Part shown: positions 23,818 to 31,936 of the stretch, in pieces | Layout of the letters: every line of letters begins with the position of its first letter | How positions within the stretch are numbered: the stretch's first letter is position 1 | NCBI GenBank assembly: GCA_017861355.1 | Contig: JAGFXQ010000015.1 | Coordinates: forward strand, 1 to 31,978 | DNA: 31,978 nt | Reading direction: 5' to 3' | Source: Bacillota bacterium | GTDB taxonomy: Bacteria; Bacillota; Clostridia; Lachnospirales; Lachnospiraceae | Made by a program: the position numbers and the translations under genes | The notes under the pieces: generated by a model | Database searches by the model: none | Seen by the model: only the letters and a program-made list of their open reading frames with translations | What the model was told of the DNA's origin: nothing

Positions 23818-23846
23818 AATATAGCAATAAAACTGCTGTATGTCAA
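23818..23846 (-). promoter_or_regulatory. Promoter of the PTS operon
   Basis: On the minus strand TTGACA (23846-23841), a 17-nt spacer and TATATT (23823-23818) form a near-consensus vegetative promoter about 20 nt before the RAT site. No clear catabolite-responsive element was found nearby. Confidence 0.8.
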
Positions 23847-23936
23847 TAAGAATTTTTCAATTTTCTTGTTAATTGTAACCAATTCCCATCCCTTGTCCTT
23901 TGCCATCACATGAATAGTGCACAAAATAGAGGAAGA

Positions 23937-23980
23937 AAATGCCCAGAAGAATGAAAACTTGCCTGTTCTTCTGAGCATTT
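23937..23980 (-). terminator. Terminator of the unassigned membrane-protein gene
   Basis: Fifteen-nt arms with one mismatch (23937-23951 and 23966-23980) start 23 bp after the stop of the minus-strand gene 24003-25613. On the minus strand they end in CATTTTCTTCC, a modest T tail. Confidence 0.7.
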
Positions 23981-24002
23981 GGTTTACTTTACAGTTTCGC
24001 TA

Positions 24003-25613
24003 TTATTCAATTCCAAGAACCGTATTCACATCGGTTCCCTCTGAGTAGGAAAAGGTGATGGTATCTCCGACATCATATCTTACAATACCCAGAAAATCTC
24101 CTACTGTCACATCAAAGATTGCAGTGTTATTCCTCAGCATGATATAGTAATGTGTATTTCCGTCTATTACACAATCTGAAATCTTGTCGATAAAGCCGGT
24201 AACTTTCGGGAGCTTTGAGGTGTCCGCAACACTGATCCCGCTGGTCTTCATTAATTCCAGATATGTCCTCTCGCATTCATTCACCGTATCACCGATGGCA
24301 ACGATCTGATACTGTGCAATATTCACCATCGCATATTTCTTAACCAGACCTGCTGCATCCTTCAATGCAATAAAATAAGTGGGCTCGCCTCCGGTATTTA
24401 AGAGCAGGGGGAAGGTAGCTTTATAACCCAAGTGCTGTACCTGTCCTTCCGCAGAACCCATCGCGGAGAATTCCTCCGCACCGGAGATGGAATAATATCT
24501 GGTCTCGGCGGTTCGCTCGTTCATGAGTACGAATCCGACATTGGATTCATCCGAACCCACACTGGTAACTCCGGTATATACCCATACATCATCTTCCATT
24601 GCAATATAGTTATAACCAGCGGTTGTCTGAAGTGCATCCTTTTGTCCGAAGACGGAGTTCCAATAGCCATGTCTCAAGGTTCCGTAATAATCATATAAGG
24701 AAACCAACAGTTCCGCTGAGTACACCTTATCCACCCAGGTAGGAACATCCTCAACTGCGTAATCCACTAATTCACCGGTCTCTGCATTCACCATAACTGC
24801 TCTTCCGATGGTCTGTCCGCCGAACAGTCCGATTGTATATTTCTTCACCGGACAGATCCAGTAAGGTGTTCCGTTGTCATCGATCTCAAAATTAATGCTG
24901 TCAAATACATAAGTCGGATAATGGAAACGAAGATAACGGTAAATGTTTCTGCCAAAATGCTCTGCCTCCGAATATTTAATTCCTACTGTCAATTTGACCA
25001 GTTCCACATTCTGTGATGTCATATCAATTTTGATATATGCCGGAATTCCCTTCGAACGATTGGTAAGCCATTTAAATAAACTGCCGTATCTCAGAGGGGT
25101 TACCCGCACCGGTGTTCCTTGATAATTAATCTGTGTATAGTTACCACTGACTTCAAACTGTGATACGTATTCCGCTATACTACCCATCTTTCTTGAGCCC
25201 AGAAGAATTGCGGAATCCTTATCCAGAATCGGGATATCTTTATAAGATATTTCTTTAATATCCTGAGTAAAATCACGTTCATTAATGGTCAAGAGCTTCT
25301 GATATTTATTGGCATTGACGATGGGTGAGGATAATATACTGCCAATAAGAAAGATAAGCAGCATCGCTCCGGTGATACCCCCAACTACATAAGTCAAAAC
25401 ATTTCGTATCGATTTGCTGTTCTGTATCCTGTTCTTCTTATCGATATACGATGCCGAGAATACTACAATTGTGATGATAATTAGGGCACCAAGGATAAAC
25501 CACCAAAAACCTGGCGAATGGATATTCACCGCCGGTAGTGCCACATAATAATATACGAAGCCGATTACCAGCAACGCCAGGATTGAAATAAATATTTTTA
25601 AAACCTTTTTCAT
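24003..25613 (-). CDS. Conserved-looking membrane protein with large extracytoplasmic domain, function unknown
   Basis: This 536-residue protein has three N-terminal membrane segments (about 7-27, 35-53 and 72-93), after which about 440 residues should lie outside the cell. The outer part is rich in beta-type segments (TPVRVTPLRYGSLFKWLTN, IPAYIKIDMTSQNVELV, NGTPYWICPVKKYTIGLFGG). It contains EAEHFGRNIYRYLRFHYPTY and a terminal OB-like stretch (KVTGFIDKISDCVIDGNTHY). The segment with AVMVNAETGELVDY resembles PepSY-like repeats, but I do not claim the family. GGAGG precedes the start. TTGAAT, 18 nt, TATATT upstream is a possible promoter. It is a single gene with its own terminator. A cell-surface or envelope role is inferred from topology alone. 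Confidence 0.75.
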   Translation of the reverse strand: MKKVLKIFISILALLVIGFVYYYVALPAVNIHSPGFWWFILGALIIITIVVFSASYIDKKNRIQNSKSIRNVLTYVVGGITGAMLLIFLIGSILSSPIVNANKYQKLLTINERDFTQDIKEISYKDIPILDKDSAILLGSRKMGSIAEYVSQFEVSGNYTQINYQGTPVRVTPLRYGSLFKWLTNRSKGIPAYIKIDMTSQNVELVKLTVGIKYSEAEHFGRNIYRYLRFHYPTYVFDSINFEIDDNGTPYWICPVKKYTIGLFGGQTIGRAVMVNAETGELVDYAVEDVPTWVDKVYSAELLVSLYDYYGTLRHGYWNSVFGQKDALQTTAGYNYIAMEDDVWVYTGVTSVGSDESNVGFVLMNERTAETRYYSISGAEEFSAMGSAEGQVQHLGYKATFPLLLNTGGEPTYFIALKDAAGLVKKYAMVNIAQYQIVAIGDTVNECERTYLELMKTSGISVADTSKLPKVTGFIDKISDCVIDGNTHYYIMLRNNTAIFDVTVGDFLGIVRYDVGDTITFSYSEGTDVNTVLGIE

Positions 25614-25692
25614 AATAACCTCCTATAAATATAGTAATTCCGGGTAATTACATTCAAATAATTCCATGAACATGGATTAATAAAATATGATC

Positions 25693-25717
25693 AAGGTGCA
25701 AATGGCGCACCTTTTTT
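25693..25717 (+). terminator. Orphan plus-strand terminator-like hairpin
   Basis: AAGGTGC, a short loop, then GCACCTTTTTT gives a compact stem followed by a T run on the plus strand (to 25717). No plus-strand gene lies upstream, as both neighbours are on the minus strand. It may end antisense or small-RNA transcription. Confidence 0.5.
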
Positions 25718-25735
25718 CAGAAATAAAAAACATCT

Positions 25736-25757
25736 TCTGATAACATATTATCAGAAA
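25736..25757 (-). terminator. Probable terminator of the VOC-HD operon
   Basis: TTCTGATAA, the loop CATA and TTATCAGAA form a perfect 9-bp hairpin, followed on the minus strand by GATGTTTTTTATTT. It lies about 100 bp after the HD-protein stop at 25854. Confidence 0.65.
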
Positions 25758-25853
25758 CTCAGCCTATATACATTATAATCAGATTATAATTCATTGATAA
25801 ACAGATCATTTACTGTTCCCTATCATCGTTGACAAAGTATGGCTCTCCTTCGG

Positions 25854-26531
25854 TCAATCCAGTATTTCGGAAAGCTCCGTTTTCCCCATGCGATAACAAG
25901 TCTGTACTTCTTCTAACATATTTTGATAGAATGAGGCAGCCGATAATTGGCGTTCCTTCGCGAGTTGAGCAGCCCTTTCGGTATAGAATTTGTCATAGAT
26001 GTTCTCCAACTTAAATTTATACTCATGAAAGAAGGAAGGTTCCGTATCCTGCGTCCCATCAAGCACAAAACGGTTCAAATCTACTGAGTATAAAGGCTCA
26101 TTCACCAGTGCCTTATATAGCAAAGTCCTAGCGATTCCTATAGTTCCGGTTACATCTAGTTTATCCGCATCAAATAATATCCTTGCCTCGATGCTGTTCG
26201 GAGGATTATCGCTACGGAATCGATGCGTCAGTATACAGTCTCTGATGTGGGATGCTTTATCCTCATTATATCCGTTGTTTAATAGATACTGATATGCCTT
26301 TTCACTGCCAACCTGTGCATGACATAACTCAGGATTCTTAAATTGTTCTTCCCTTCCGATATCATGAAGCAGGCAAGCGATAATCAACACCTCGCTATCA
26401 ACTTCAGGTTCATTCTTGGCTATATCAAGGGCCATATAAAGCACCCGGTAAATATGCTCCTTGTCATGTGCACTGTCCTTCATGCATTCCAACATATAGT
26501 TCTCAATTTTGGTATATAATTCTGCTGTCAT
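25854..26531 (-). CDS. HD-domain phosphohydrolase
   Basis: This 225-residue protein of the HD superfamily (YedJ/YpgQ-like) has metal-binding residues in AHDKEHIYRV (His22, His26), LLHDIGR (His56-Asp57) and LFDADKLDV (Asp121 to Asp123). The order H...HD...D over about 100 residues is as in single-domain HD phosphohydrolases that act on nucleotides or related phosphates. The substrate is unknown. AGGAG lies 7 nt upstream of the start. It is the last gene of a probable four-gene operon, 50 nt after the methyltransferase-like gene. Confidence 0.88.
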   Translation of the reverse strand: MTAELYTKIENYMLECMKDSAHDKEHIYRVLYMALDIAKNEPEVDSEVLIIACLLHDIGREEQFKNPELCHAQVGSEKAYQYLLNNGYNEDKASHIRDCILTHRFRSDNPPNSIEARILFDADKLDVTGTIGIARTLLYKALVNEPLYSVDLNRFVLDGTQDTEPSFFHEYKFKLENIYDKFYTERAAQLAKERQLSAASFYQNMLEEVQTCYRMGKTELSEILD

Positions 26532-26581
26532 TCTAATTCTCCTGTCTGTCGTTCTTCTTTATGTAAGTCATCCGGTTTATC

Positions 26582-27427
26582 CTATTTCTTCTGATAAAAT
26601 AACCACCACTGCGGATCAAAGCCTTCAATCAAAACTTCTTCTCCCTGGGATAGCTCCTTAAACCAAGGTCTGATCACCGGTACAATATCCTGCCAAAGCT
26701 CCGAATCATAGCCCAGATTTAGATCATACTGAAACATATAGTGCGATATTGTAAGGTAACCGCCGGGTTTTAATACAGCCAAGCAATTACTGATTAACTG
26801 TAAAAATTCCGTTTTCAGATTTGTCTCCAGTGTATGCTCCACATATTCTCGGTTGATTAATTCAATCATCCTGGGCAGTAATTCGAACCAGTCGTTCTGT
26901 ATGGTATCGATGCCCTTCTTTCCGCAAAGTATCGCTTGCAATACATCATTTGCACTATGTTCAAATACAATTAGATCAATGCTGCTTGTAGATAGATAAT
27001 TATTAATATAATTAGCGTCATCCTCGATAATGTCAAACTGTATAGGTAATTTTGAGATATTCTTCTTCAACTCTTCCGTTAGTATTTTATTCATATTTGC
27101 CGTAATATACTTTGAGCCTGGATCATAAGCCGTCATTGCATTCGGTATAATTGTTGACGAGCCTGATCCTACTTCCAGAACGACGGCACCCTTCGATGGG
27201 GCACATGCTTTTAGCACATCGATCCATTTTAATCTGGAATATAAGGAGTATACCACAGTAAAATCTTCTCCATCCAGTGGCATCGAACAGATTCTTTTTA
27301 ATCTCTGATCAATCGTTTCTTTGGAGAGCTGCGTCCATTCCTTCCATTCCTCAGGAAACAGGATTGATTTTATATTACCTGTATCTATGCGCTGCCTTAA
27401 AGATGTAAAATCATCTAAATATTTCAT
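26582..27427 (-). CDS. SAM-dependent methyltransferase-like protein
   Basis: This 281-residue protein has a Rossmann-type glycine motif VLEVGSGSS (83-91), an acidic residue after the next strand (AYDPGSKYITANM), IDLIVFEHSANDV as the motif-IV strand and LKPGGYLTISHY as the post-motif element. This order is that of class I SAM-dependent methyltransferases. The N-terminal 75 residues are helical and unfamiliar. The second strand lacks the usual clean acidic end, so another cofactor cannot be excluded. The substrate is unknown. It starts 13 nt after the small membrane-protein gene, so coexpression is likely. Confidence 0.75.
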   Translation of the reverse strand: MKYLDDFTSLRQRIDTGNIKSILFPEEWKEWTQLSKETIDQRLKRICSMPLDGEDFTVVYSLYSRLKWIDVLKACAPSKGAVVLEVGSGSSTIIPNAMTAYDPGSKYITANMNKILTEELKKNISKLPIQFDIIEDDANYINNYLSTSSIDLIVFEHSANDVLQAILCGKKGIDTIQNDWFELLPRMIELINREYVEHTLETNLKTEFLQLISNCLAVLKPGGYLTISHYMFQYDLNLGYDSELWQDIVPVIRPWFKELSQGEEVLIEGFDPQWWLFYQKK

Positions 27428-27440
27428 TCTGTTCTTCTCC

Positions 27441-27866
27441 TCACTTATTTTTTCTTATATAAAAAAGAGAAAATAGTACTCTTATACCGAATCCAAATAT
27501 TATATTGATCACAAAGAAGATCATTAAAAATATACGGGAGATATTATATTCTTTCATAAAATACAGTATGATAAGAAAGCAAAAAATACTGAGTATGTTC
27601 GTCAAAAGTAACCTGATTATTTCCCGAACATTATCTTTCATATGCTTCGGAGAAAATACCCGTAGACGATCATAAATCAGAAGATACACCGGAACCAGGA
27701 ATAGCAGGAGTTTCAAATATTCCGCCAGCGTAACGAAATGCATTTGCGCTACTGTGAATACTGGAACATAAAAGCGTATATAATACGCAATAAGGTAAGC
27801 CACAATGATGCTGATTGCATCAGCAACAAATAAAAACCAATACAAAGCTTTCTTCTTATCTTCCAT
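27441..27866 (-). CDS. Free-standing 4-TM domain like the N-terminus of polyprenyl-phosphate sugar transferases
   Basis: This 141-residue protein has four membrane segments: about 8-28 (WFLFVADAISIIVAYLIAYY), 46-64, 86-105 and 112-135. The first, ending in AYYIRFYVP, and the basic loop YDRLRVFSPKHMKDNVREII match the N-terminal membrane region of WbaP/CpsE-type phosphoglycosyltransferases. There the chain continues into a nucleotide-fold and a catalytic domain; here it stops after RNK. Either it is a truncated remnant or a stand-alone membrane scaffold. GGAGG about 10 nt upstream, the intact frame and the tight operon spacing argue for a real product. Confidence 0.7.
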   Translation of the reverse strand: MEDKKKALYWFLFVADAISIIVAYLIAYYIRFYVPVFTVAQMHFVTLAEYLKLLLFLVPVYLLIYDRLRVFSPKHMKDNVREIIRLLLTNILSIFCFLIILYFMKEYNISRIFLMIFFVINIIFGFGIRVLFSLFYIRKNK

Positions 27867-27892
27867 CCTTATTACACCTCCGAATCAATGAT

Positions 27893-28270
27893 TTAGATTG
27901 CGATCCACCAAAATACTCCGAATTTATCTATGACATTCGCACAATAAGAATTCCAGTCGCAGGGACCCAGAGTATCAATTACCGTGCCGCCTTCCCGCAG
28001 TACATCATACGCATTGCGAACTGCTTCCTGCGTTCCCATCTCATATACATTAAAGGCCATATTCTGCCACACATGCTCCTTATTATGATCGCAGTCAAAA
28101 GGAGCCTCACTGACTGCGAGGAATAGCTGACCGCCGACTGTCAATTCACAATGTGCATAAGTGTTCTCTTCTGTCTTGATTTGAAAGGCTATCTCTGCTC
28201 CAAATGCCCTACAGTATCTTTCAACTGCTTCGATACTTCCTGTTACATAAACCTGTGAACTGATTTTCAT
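27893..28270 (-). CDS. VOC-superfamily (PhnB-like) protein
   Basis: This 125-residue protein has the single-module betaalphabetabetabeta pattern of PhnB-type VOC proteins: KISSQVYVTGSIEAVERYCR, AFGAEIAFQ, HCELTVGGQLFLAVSE, NMAFNV and a C-terminal CANVIDKFGVFWWI. Such proteins are often mislabelled as glyoxalases or demethylubiquinone methyltransferases; the substrate is unknown. The ATG at 28270 is preferred (GAAGGAG upstream, long 12-nt spacing). A TTG at 28291 would extend the frame but lacks a ribosome site. It is the first gene of the putative operon down to 25854. Confidence 0.85.
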   Translation of the reverse strand: MKISSQVYVTGSIEAVERYCRAFGAEIAFQIKTEENTYAHCELTVGGQLFLAVSEAPFDCDHNKEHVWQNMAFNVYEMGTQEAVRNAYDVLREGGTVIDTLGPCDWNSYCANVIDKFGVFWWIAI

Positions 28271-28465
28271 AATAAAATCCATCTCCTTCAATCATAATTA
28301 TTTTGATGATTATTTCTTGCAGCAATTGGCTATGAAGAACTTATCCTTATATTGGAACTTTATTGTTATGGTTATTATAGAATTCTTGGATTAATAAAGC
28401 AACTGATTATTTTCTTTGCTGTAAACGATAGAGATTATGCTTCGCAAACTCACTGATGTCATGAA

Positions 28466-28507
28466 CTAAAAACACAGGAAAACTACAAAATTGTAATTCT
28501 CCTGTGT
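28466..28507 (-). terminator. Terminator of the ABC operon, containing an operator-like palindrome
   Basis: ACACAGGA (28472-28479) pairs with TCCTGTGT (28500-28507), and the loop contains ACTACAAAATTGTAAT (28482-28497), itself self-complementary. On the minus strand the stem is followed by TTTTTA. It lies 13 bp after the permease stop. Confidence 0.8.
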
Positions 28508-28519
28508 GATAAATAATAA

Positions 28520-31111
28520 TTATATAATCTCCTGCCTCAAAGCATCGATAATATTTTCCCTTCTTATCTTATGGCTGGAATAAAGCATTGCGATCCCCAC
28601 AATCAGAAATACCGAAATAACTACGATACCGATATTTATAATCGGAAGAGTAAAGACAAATTCGAAGTTATCCATCAGTACCCGATATATGAGATACATT
28701 ATGGTGATACTGATTGGCAAGCCATAAAGTAACGCCTTCAATCCGTAAAATATGCTTTCGTAATTCAGCATCCGATTGAAGCTTTTCGGTGTGATTCCAA
28801 CTGATTTCAACATGGCAAATTCTCTTTTGCGAAGTGCAATACTGGTGGATATGGTATTGATAATATTCGCGATGCAGATTGCGGTAATCAGGATTAAGAA
28901 TGCATAGGTGAATACATTGATCAGGAGCATCATCTGCTCTTCCCGTTGACGATAAATATAAAAGTTGTAAAGGCTAAGCTTACTTACGCCAACTCCTTCC
29001 TGTATCTTTTCCATCGCTTCCTGAAGTCTGAGCGGCTTGTTGCTATTGAAGAATACATTGGTATTGGTCAGCTGCAGAGCGGCATCACCAGCCTTACTAA
29101 TCATTGTATCGAAGGCTTTTTCGGATACAACAATATGAAATACTGCTCCTCCTCCGGAAGACATGATACCCATCGGTAATTGATCCGTTGTGGCAACTAC
29201 TTTCACCCTGCCAAGCTCTGTTTCTTTATCTTCGGATGGTAAAAACAGATCATATTCTTTGCCCACCTCTGTCTTAACCACCTTCGTAAGCACATATTTA
29301 TCAGCTGCTGCATCCTTAAAGGTTACTTGATCGATCACAATTGCAGCCGGAAGCTCCGTGTTATTAAGAAGTTCGTAATCCACTCCAATCTTTTTCGCAT
29401 ATGCCTTCAAGGCATCATCCTCTAGAGCATTTATGATCACCTGATAATTGTAATTGTCACTTGAATTAGTCGTATCTGACCTCAGATAATCCGCTGCCTC
29501 CTCTGCTCCAATCCAGGTACTTGCATCAATGTAATCCACTCGGGAATATTCTTTGATGTTCTCAAGCGCCGTAATCTTCTTGACCACCTCGTTCTTCTCC
29601 TGAGTTGTACCATGGACTGTCGCTGTGATATCAAAGTTGATTCCATCCTGTGTCATTGTATAGGATTTCCGGATCATATCTGTGAATTGAGTAACGACTA
29701 AGAACAACATCATACTGATTACCAGCGAGAAGATCGTTGCCTTATATCTGCCGCGGTTCCTCTTCAGATTCTTAAGTCCCAAGTCCCCTTCGATACCAAA
29801 CAGCTTTCTCGTAAGCCATGAGGTTTTGATCTGCTTTCTGTTGATCTTCACCTCAGTAGATTGTCGGATGGCATCAATCGCTGAGATATTGGATGCTTTT
29901 CTTGCCGGTAGATAGGTTGATATCATTATAGTAATGGCTGATATTGCGATCGAAGCAATCAGAGCCCATGGATAAATCTGCAGTCGGAAGCCACCCGTGA
30001 CTCCAAGTGCCCCTTTTATCAACGGATTTATAAAGTAATACGTAATTCCCAGTCCAAGATAACCGGAAGCAATTCCAATCGGTATACTTACTAAGCCAAT
30101 CAATGCACCTTCAAAAAAAACGGAATTTCTCTTCTGACGCCTTGTTGCACCAACGCTTGCAAGCATCCCCAGGTATCTGGATCGTTCGGCTACCGAGATA
30201 GCGAAAGCATTATAGATTAGTGCAACCGAACCGATTACGATGATAACCATGATGATGGCAGATAAGATATATAGCATTCTTCGAACCGAATCATCTGCAT
30301 ATACCCCTAGGTAACGGAGCAATTCATTATTAAATTCGATCTCATTCTCTGGTAGAATCTCTTTTGCTTGATCGAAGAGCTTATTACTTACTTTATTAAA
30401 AATAACGGATACATCCGCCGGTTCCGTGGTTGATACCGTATTCTCATCCAGGCAGGATATCACGGTATAGCCGGGAGCCCAGGTATATTCCCACTCTGGG
30501 CTTTGAATGATACCCACAATGGTATACTCCTTCGTTTGCTTCTCTGTAAGATGTTCGGCAACCACATCCCCATTCCACACGAGTCCGTCCACCTGTCCCA
30601 ACTCCGGTCTATCTTCTTCCATCTCAGCAACTCTGTCACCAATCGACAGGTCAATCGTATCTCCAAGCTTATAATCTGCTTTGCCATTGGTGAGGATTGC
30701 TTCCGATATCACCAGCTCTTTTGAGTTCTCCGGCAATCTTCCTTCCATCAACTCAATCGGAAATTTGTCAAAGCCGACTTTATCATACTCCATGACATAC
30801 AGATAAGGTTTATTACGGTTGTCACTTCCCTCCAGATAGGAATATCCCAGTTCTCTGCTCAGCATCGATGTTTTAATCCTCGAATCCAATTGGATCGTCC
30901 CCAGCTGATCCATATTCACATCAAGATATCTGGCATGCCACTCCCCATTCACATGAATACTCTCTCTTACCATAACGTCAATAAAGGACAATCCCAAGGT
31001 AGCCACCGCAGTAATCATCGCCGCTGAGATAATAGTGCCGATTATGGTCACAAGGGTTCTTTTCTTATTTAATATCAGCTGACGCAGGGTTAATTTATTT
31101 ACGATATTCAT
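28520..31111 (-). CDS. FtsX-family ABC transporter permease with two FtsX domains
   Basis: This 863-residue permease has TM1 at about 18-44 and a large outer domain (about 45-275). Three spans form the first FtsX domain (about 278-305, 333-360, 380-402, ending YLPARKASNISAIDAIRQ). A second TM1-like segment (about 456-476) precedes another outer domain, and a C-terminal FtsX domain (about 727-850) ends SSHKIRRENIIDALRQE. The repeated 4-TM layout fits transporters that move lipoproteins, peptides or drugs out of the envelope, or mechanotransmitters. The cargo is unknown. Its start overlaps the ATPase stop by 4 nt (ATGA). The substrate cannot be assigned without the missing upstream neighbour. 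Confidence 0.92.
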   Translation of the reverse strand: MNIVNKLTLRQLILNKKRTLVTIIGTIISAAMITAVATLGLSFIDVMVRESIHVNGEWHARYLDVNMDQLGTIQLDSRIKTSMLSRELGYSYLEGSDNRNKPYLYVMEYDKVGFDKFPIELMEGRLPENSKELVISEAILTNGKADYKLGDTIDLSIGDRVAEMEEDRPELGQVDGLVWNGDVVAEHLTEKQTKEYTIVGIIQSPEWEYTWAPGYTVISCLDENTVSTTEPADVSVIFNKVSNKLFDQAKEILPENEIEFNNELLRYLGVYADDSVRRMLYILSAIIMVIIVIGSVALIYNAFAISVAERSRYLGMLASVGATRRQKRNSVFFEGALIGLVSIPIGIASGYLGLGITYYFINPLIKGALGVTGGFRLQIYPWALIASIAISAITIMISTYLPARKASNISAIDAIRQSTEVKINRKQIKTSWLTRKLFGIEGDLGLKNLKRNRGRYKATIFSLVISMMLFLVVTQFTDMIRKSYTMTQDGINFDITATVHGTTQEKNEVVKKITALENIKEYSRVDYIDASTWIGAEEAADYLRSDTTNSSDNYNYQVIINALEDDALKAYAKKIGVDYELLNNTELPAAIVIDQVTFKDAAADKYVLTKVVKTEVGKEYDLFLPSEDKETELGRVKVVATTDQLPMGIMSSGGGAVFHIVVSEKAFDTMISKAGDAALQLTNTNVFFNSNKPLRLQEAMEKIQEGVGVSKLSLYNFYIYRQREEQMMLLINVFTYAFLILITAICIANIINTISTSIALRKREFAMLKSVGITPKSFNRMLNYESIFYGLKALLYGLPISITIMYLIYRVLMDNFEFVFTLPIINIGIVVISVFLIVGIAMLYSSHKIRRENIIDALRQEII

Positions 31112-31794
31112 GGACGTGTCACCTCATTTTTGATGATGCGACCATCCTCGATGGCGATGATCCGGTCTGCCTGTAAAGCAATTCGTTCATCATGCGTTAT
31201 AATAAGTAACGTCTGTTTGTAGGTCCGATTGAACATCTTAAGCAGCTCGATAATTTCGCTGCTATTCTTACTGTCCAGATTACCGGTGGGCTCATCGGCC
31301 AACATAATCGCAGGATTATTAATCAAAGCCCGGCCAATTGACACTCTTTGCTGCTGACCTCCGGATAGTTGATTCGGCAGATGTCCCAGTCGATTCTCCA
31401 GACCTAGAGCTTTCACTATATTATTCAGCTGTTTATCCTCTACCTTCTGCTCATCTAAGAGCAAAGGAAGCGTAATATTCTCCTCCACACTAAGTACCGG
31501 AATTAGATTATAGAATTGATATACGAGTCCAATCTGACGGCGTCGAAAGATTGCCAGTTGAGTCTCGTTCAATTGATATATGTCTGTATTATCAACATAT
31601 ACCTTACCACTGCTGGGACGATCCACACCGCCCAGCATATGAAGCAGAGTTGATTTACCGGAACCGGAAGGACCAATAATTGCTACAAACTCACCTTTTC
31701 CGATGCTAAAGCTAACATCATCCAGCGCTTTCACTGCTGTTTCACCATTGCCGTATTGTTTGGATAAATGTTCGACTTTTAATATATCCGTCAT
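31108..31794 (-). CDS. ABC transporter ATP-binding protein (MacB/LolD type)
   Basis: This 228-residue ATPase is complete: Walker A GPSGSGKST, Q-loop YQFYNLIPVLSVEENI, signature LSGGQQQRVSIGRAL, Walker B IMLADEPTGNLDS and switch histidine IITHDE. The sequence is of the MacB/LolD/BceA class that energises FtsX-type permeases. The ATG at 31794 has GGAGG 5 nt upstream. An ATG 12 nt earlier would place that ribosome site inside the gene and is rejected. It precedes and overlaps the permease gene, so the two are translationally coupled. Confidence 0.95.
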   Translation of the reverse strand: MTDILKVEHLSKQYGNGETAVKALDDVSFSIGKGEFVAIIGPSGSGKSTLLHMLGGVDRPSSGKVYVDNTDIYQLNETQLAIFRRRQIGLVYQFYNLIPVLSVEENITLPLLLDEQKVEDKQLNNIVKALGLENRLGHLPNQLSGGQQQRVSIGRALINNPAIMLADEPTGNLDSKNSSEIIELLKMFNRTYKQTLLIITHDERIALQADRIIAIEDGRIIKNEVTRP

Positions 31795-31920
31795 AATAAC
31801 CTCCATGTTATCTCCGACTATTTCTCTTATCTCAATTCACAGGATCACTCCCAAGTCGGCTCATATTTATTTGTATGGATTAAGTTTATCCTAACGATAT
31901 TACGATCCGGTGACTGATAA

Positions 31921-31936
31921 ATTACAATTTTGTAAT
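31921..31936. promoter_or_regulatory. Perfect 16-bp palindrome upstream of the ABC operon
   Basis: ATTACAATTTTGTAAT is fully self-complementary and lies about 125 bp before the ATPase start. Half-sites ATTACA/TGTAAT suggest a dimeric repressor of the TetR, PadR or BlaI kind, but no regulator gene is in view. A 15-of-16 match occurs in the operon's terminator loop at 28482-28497. Confidence 0.5.
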
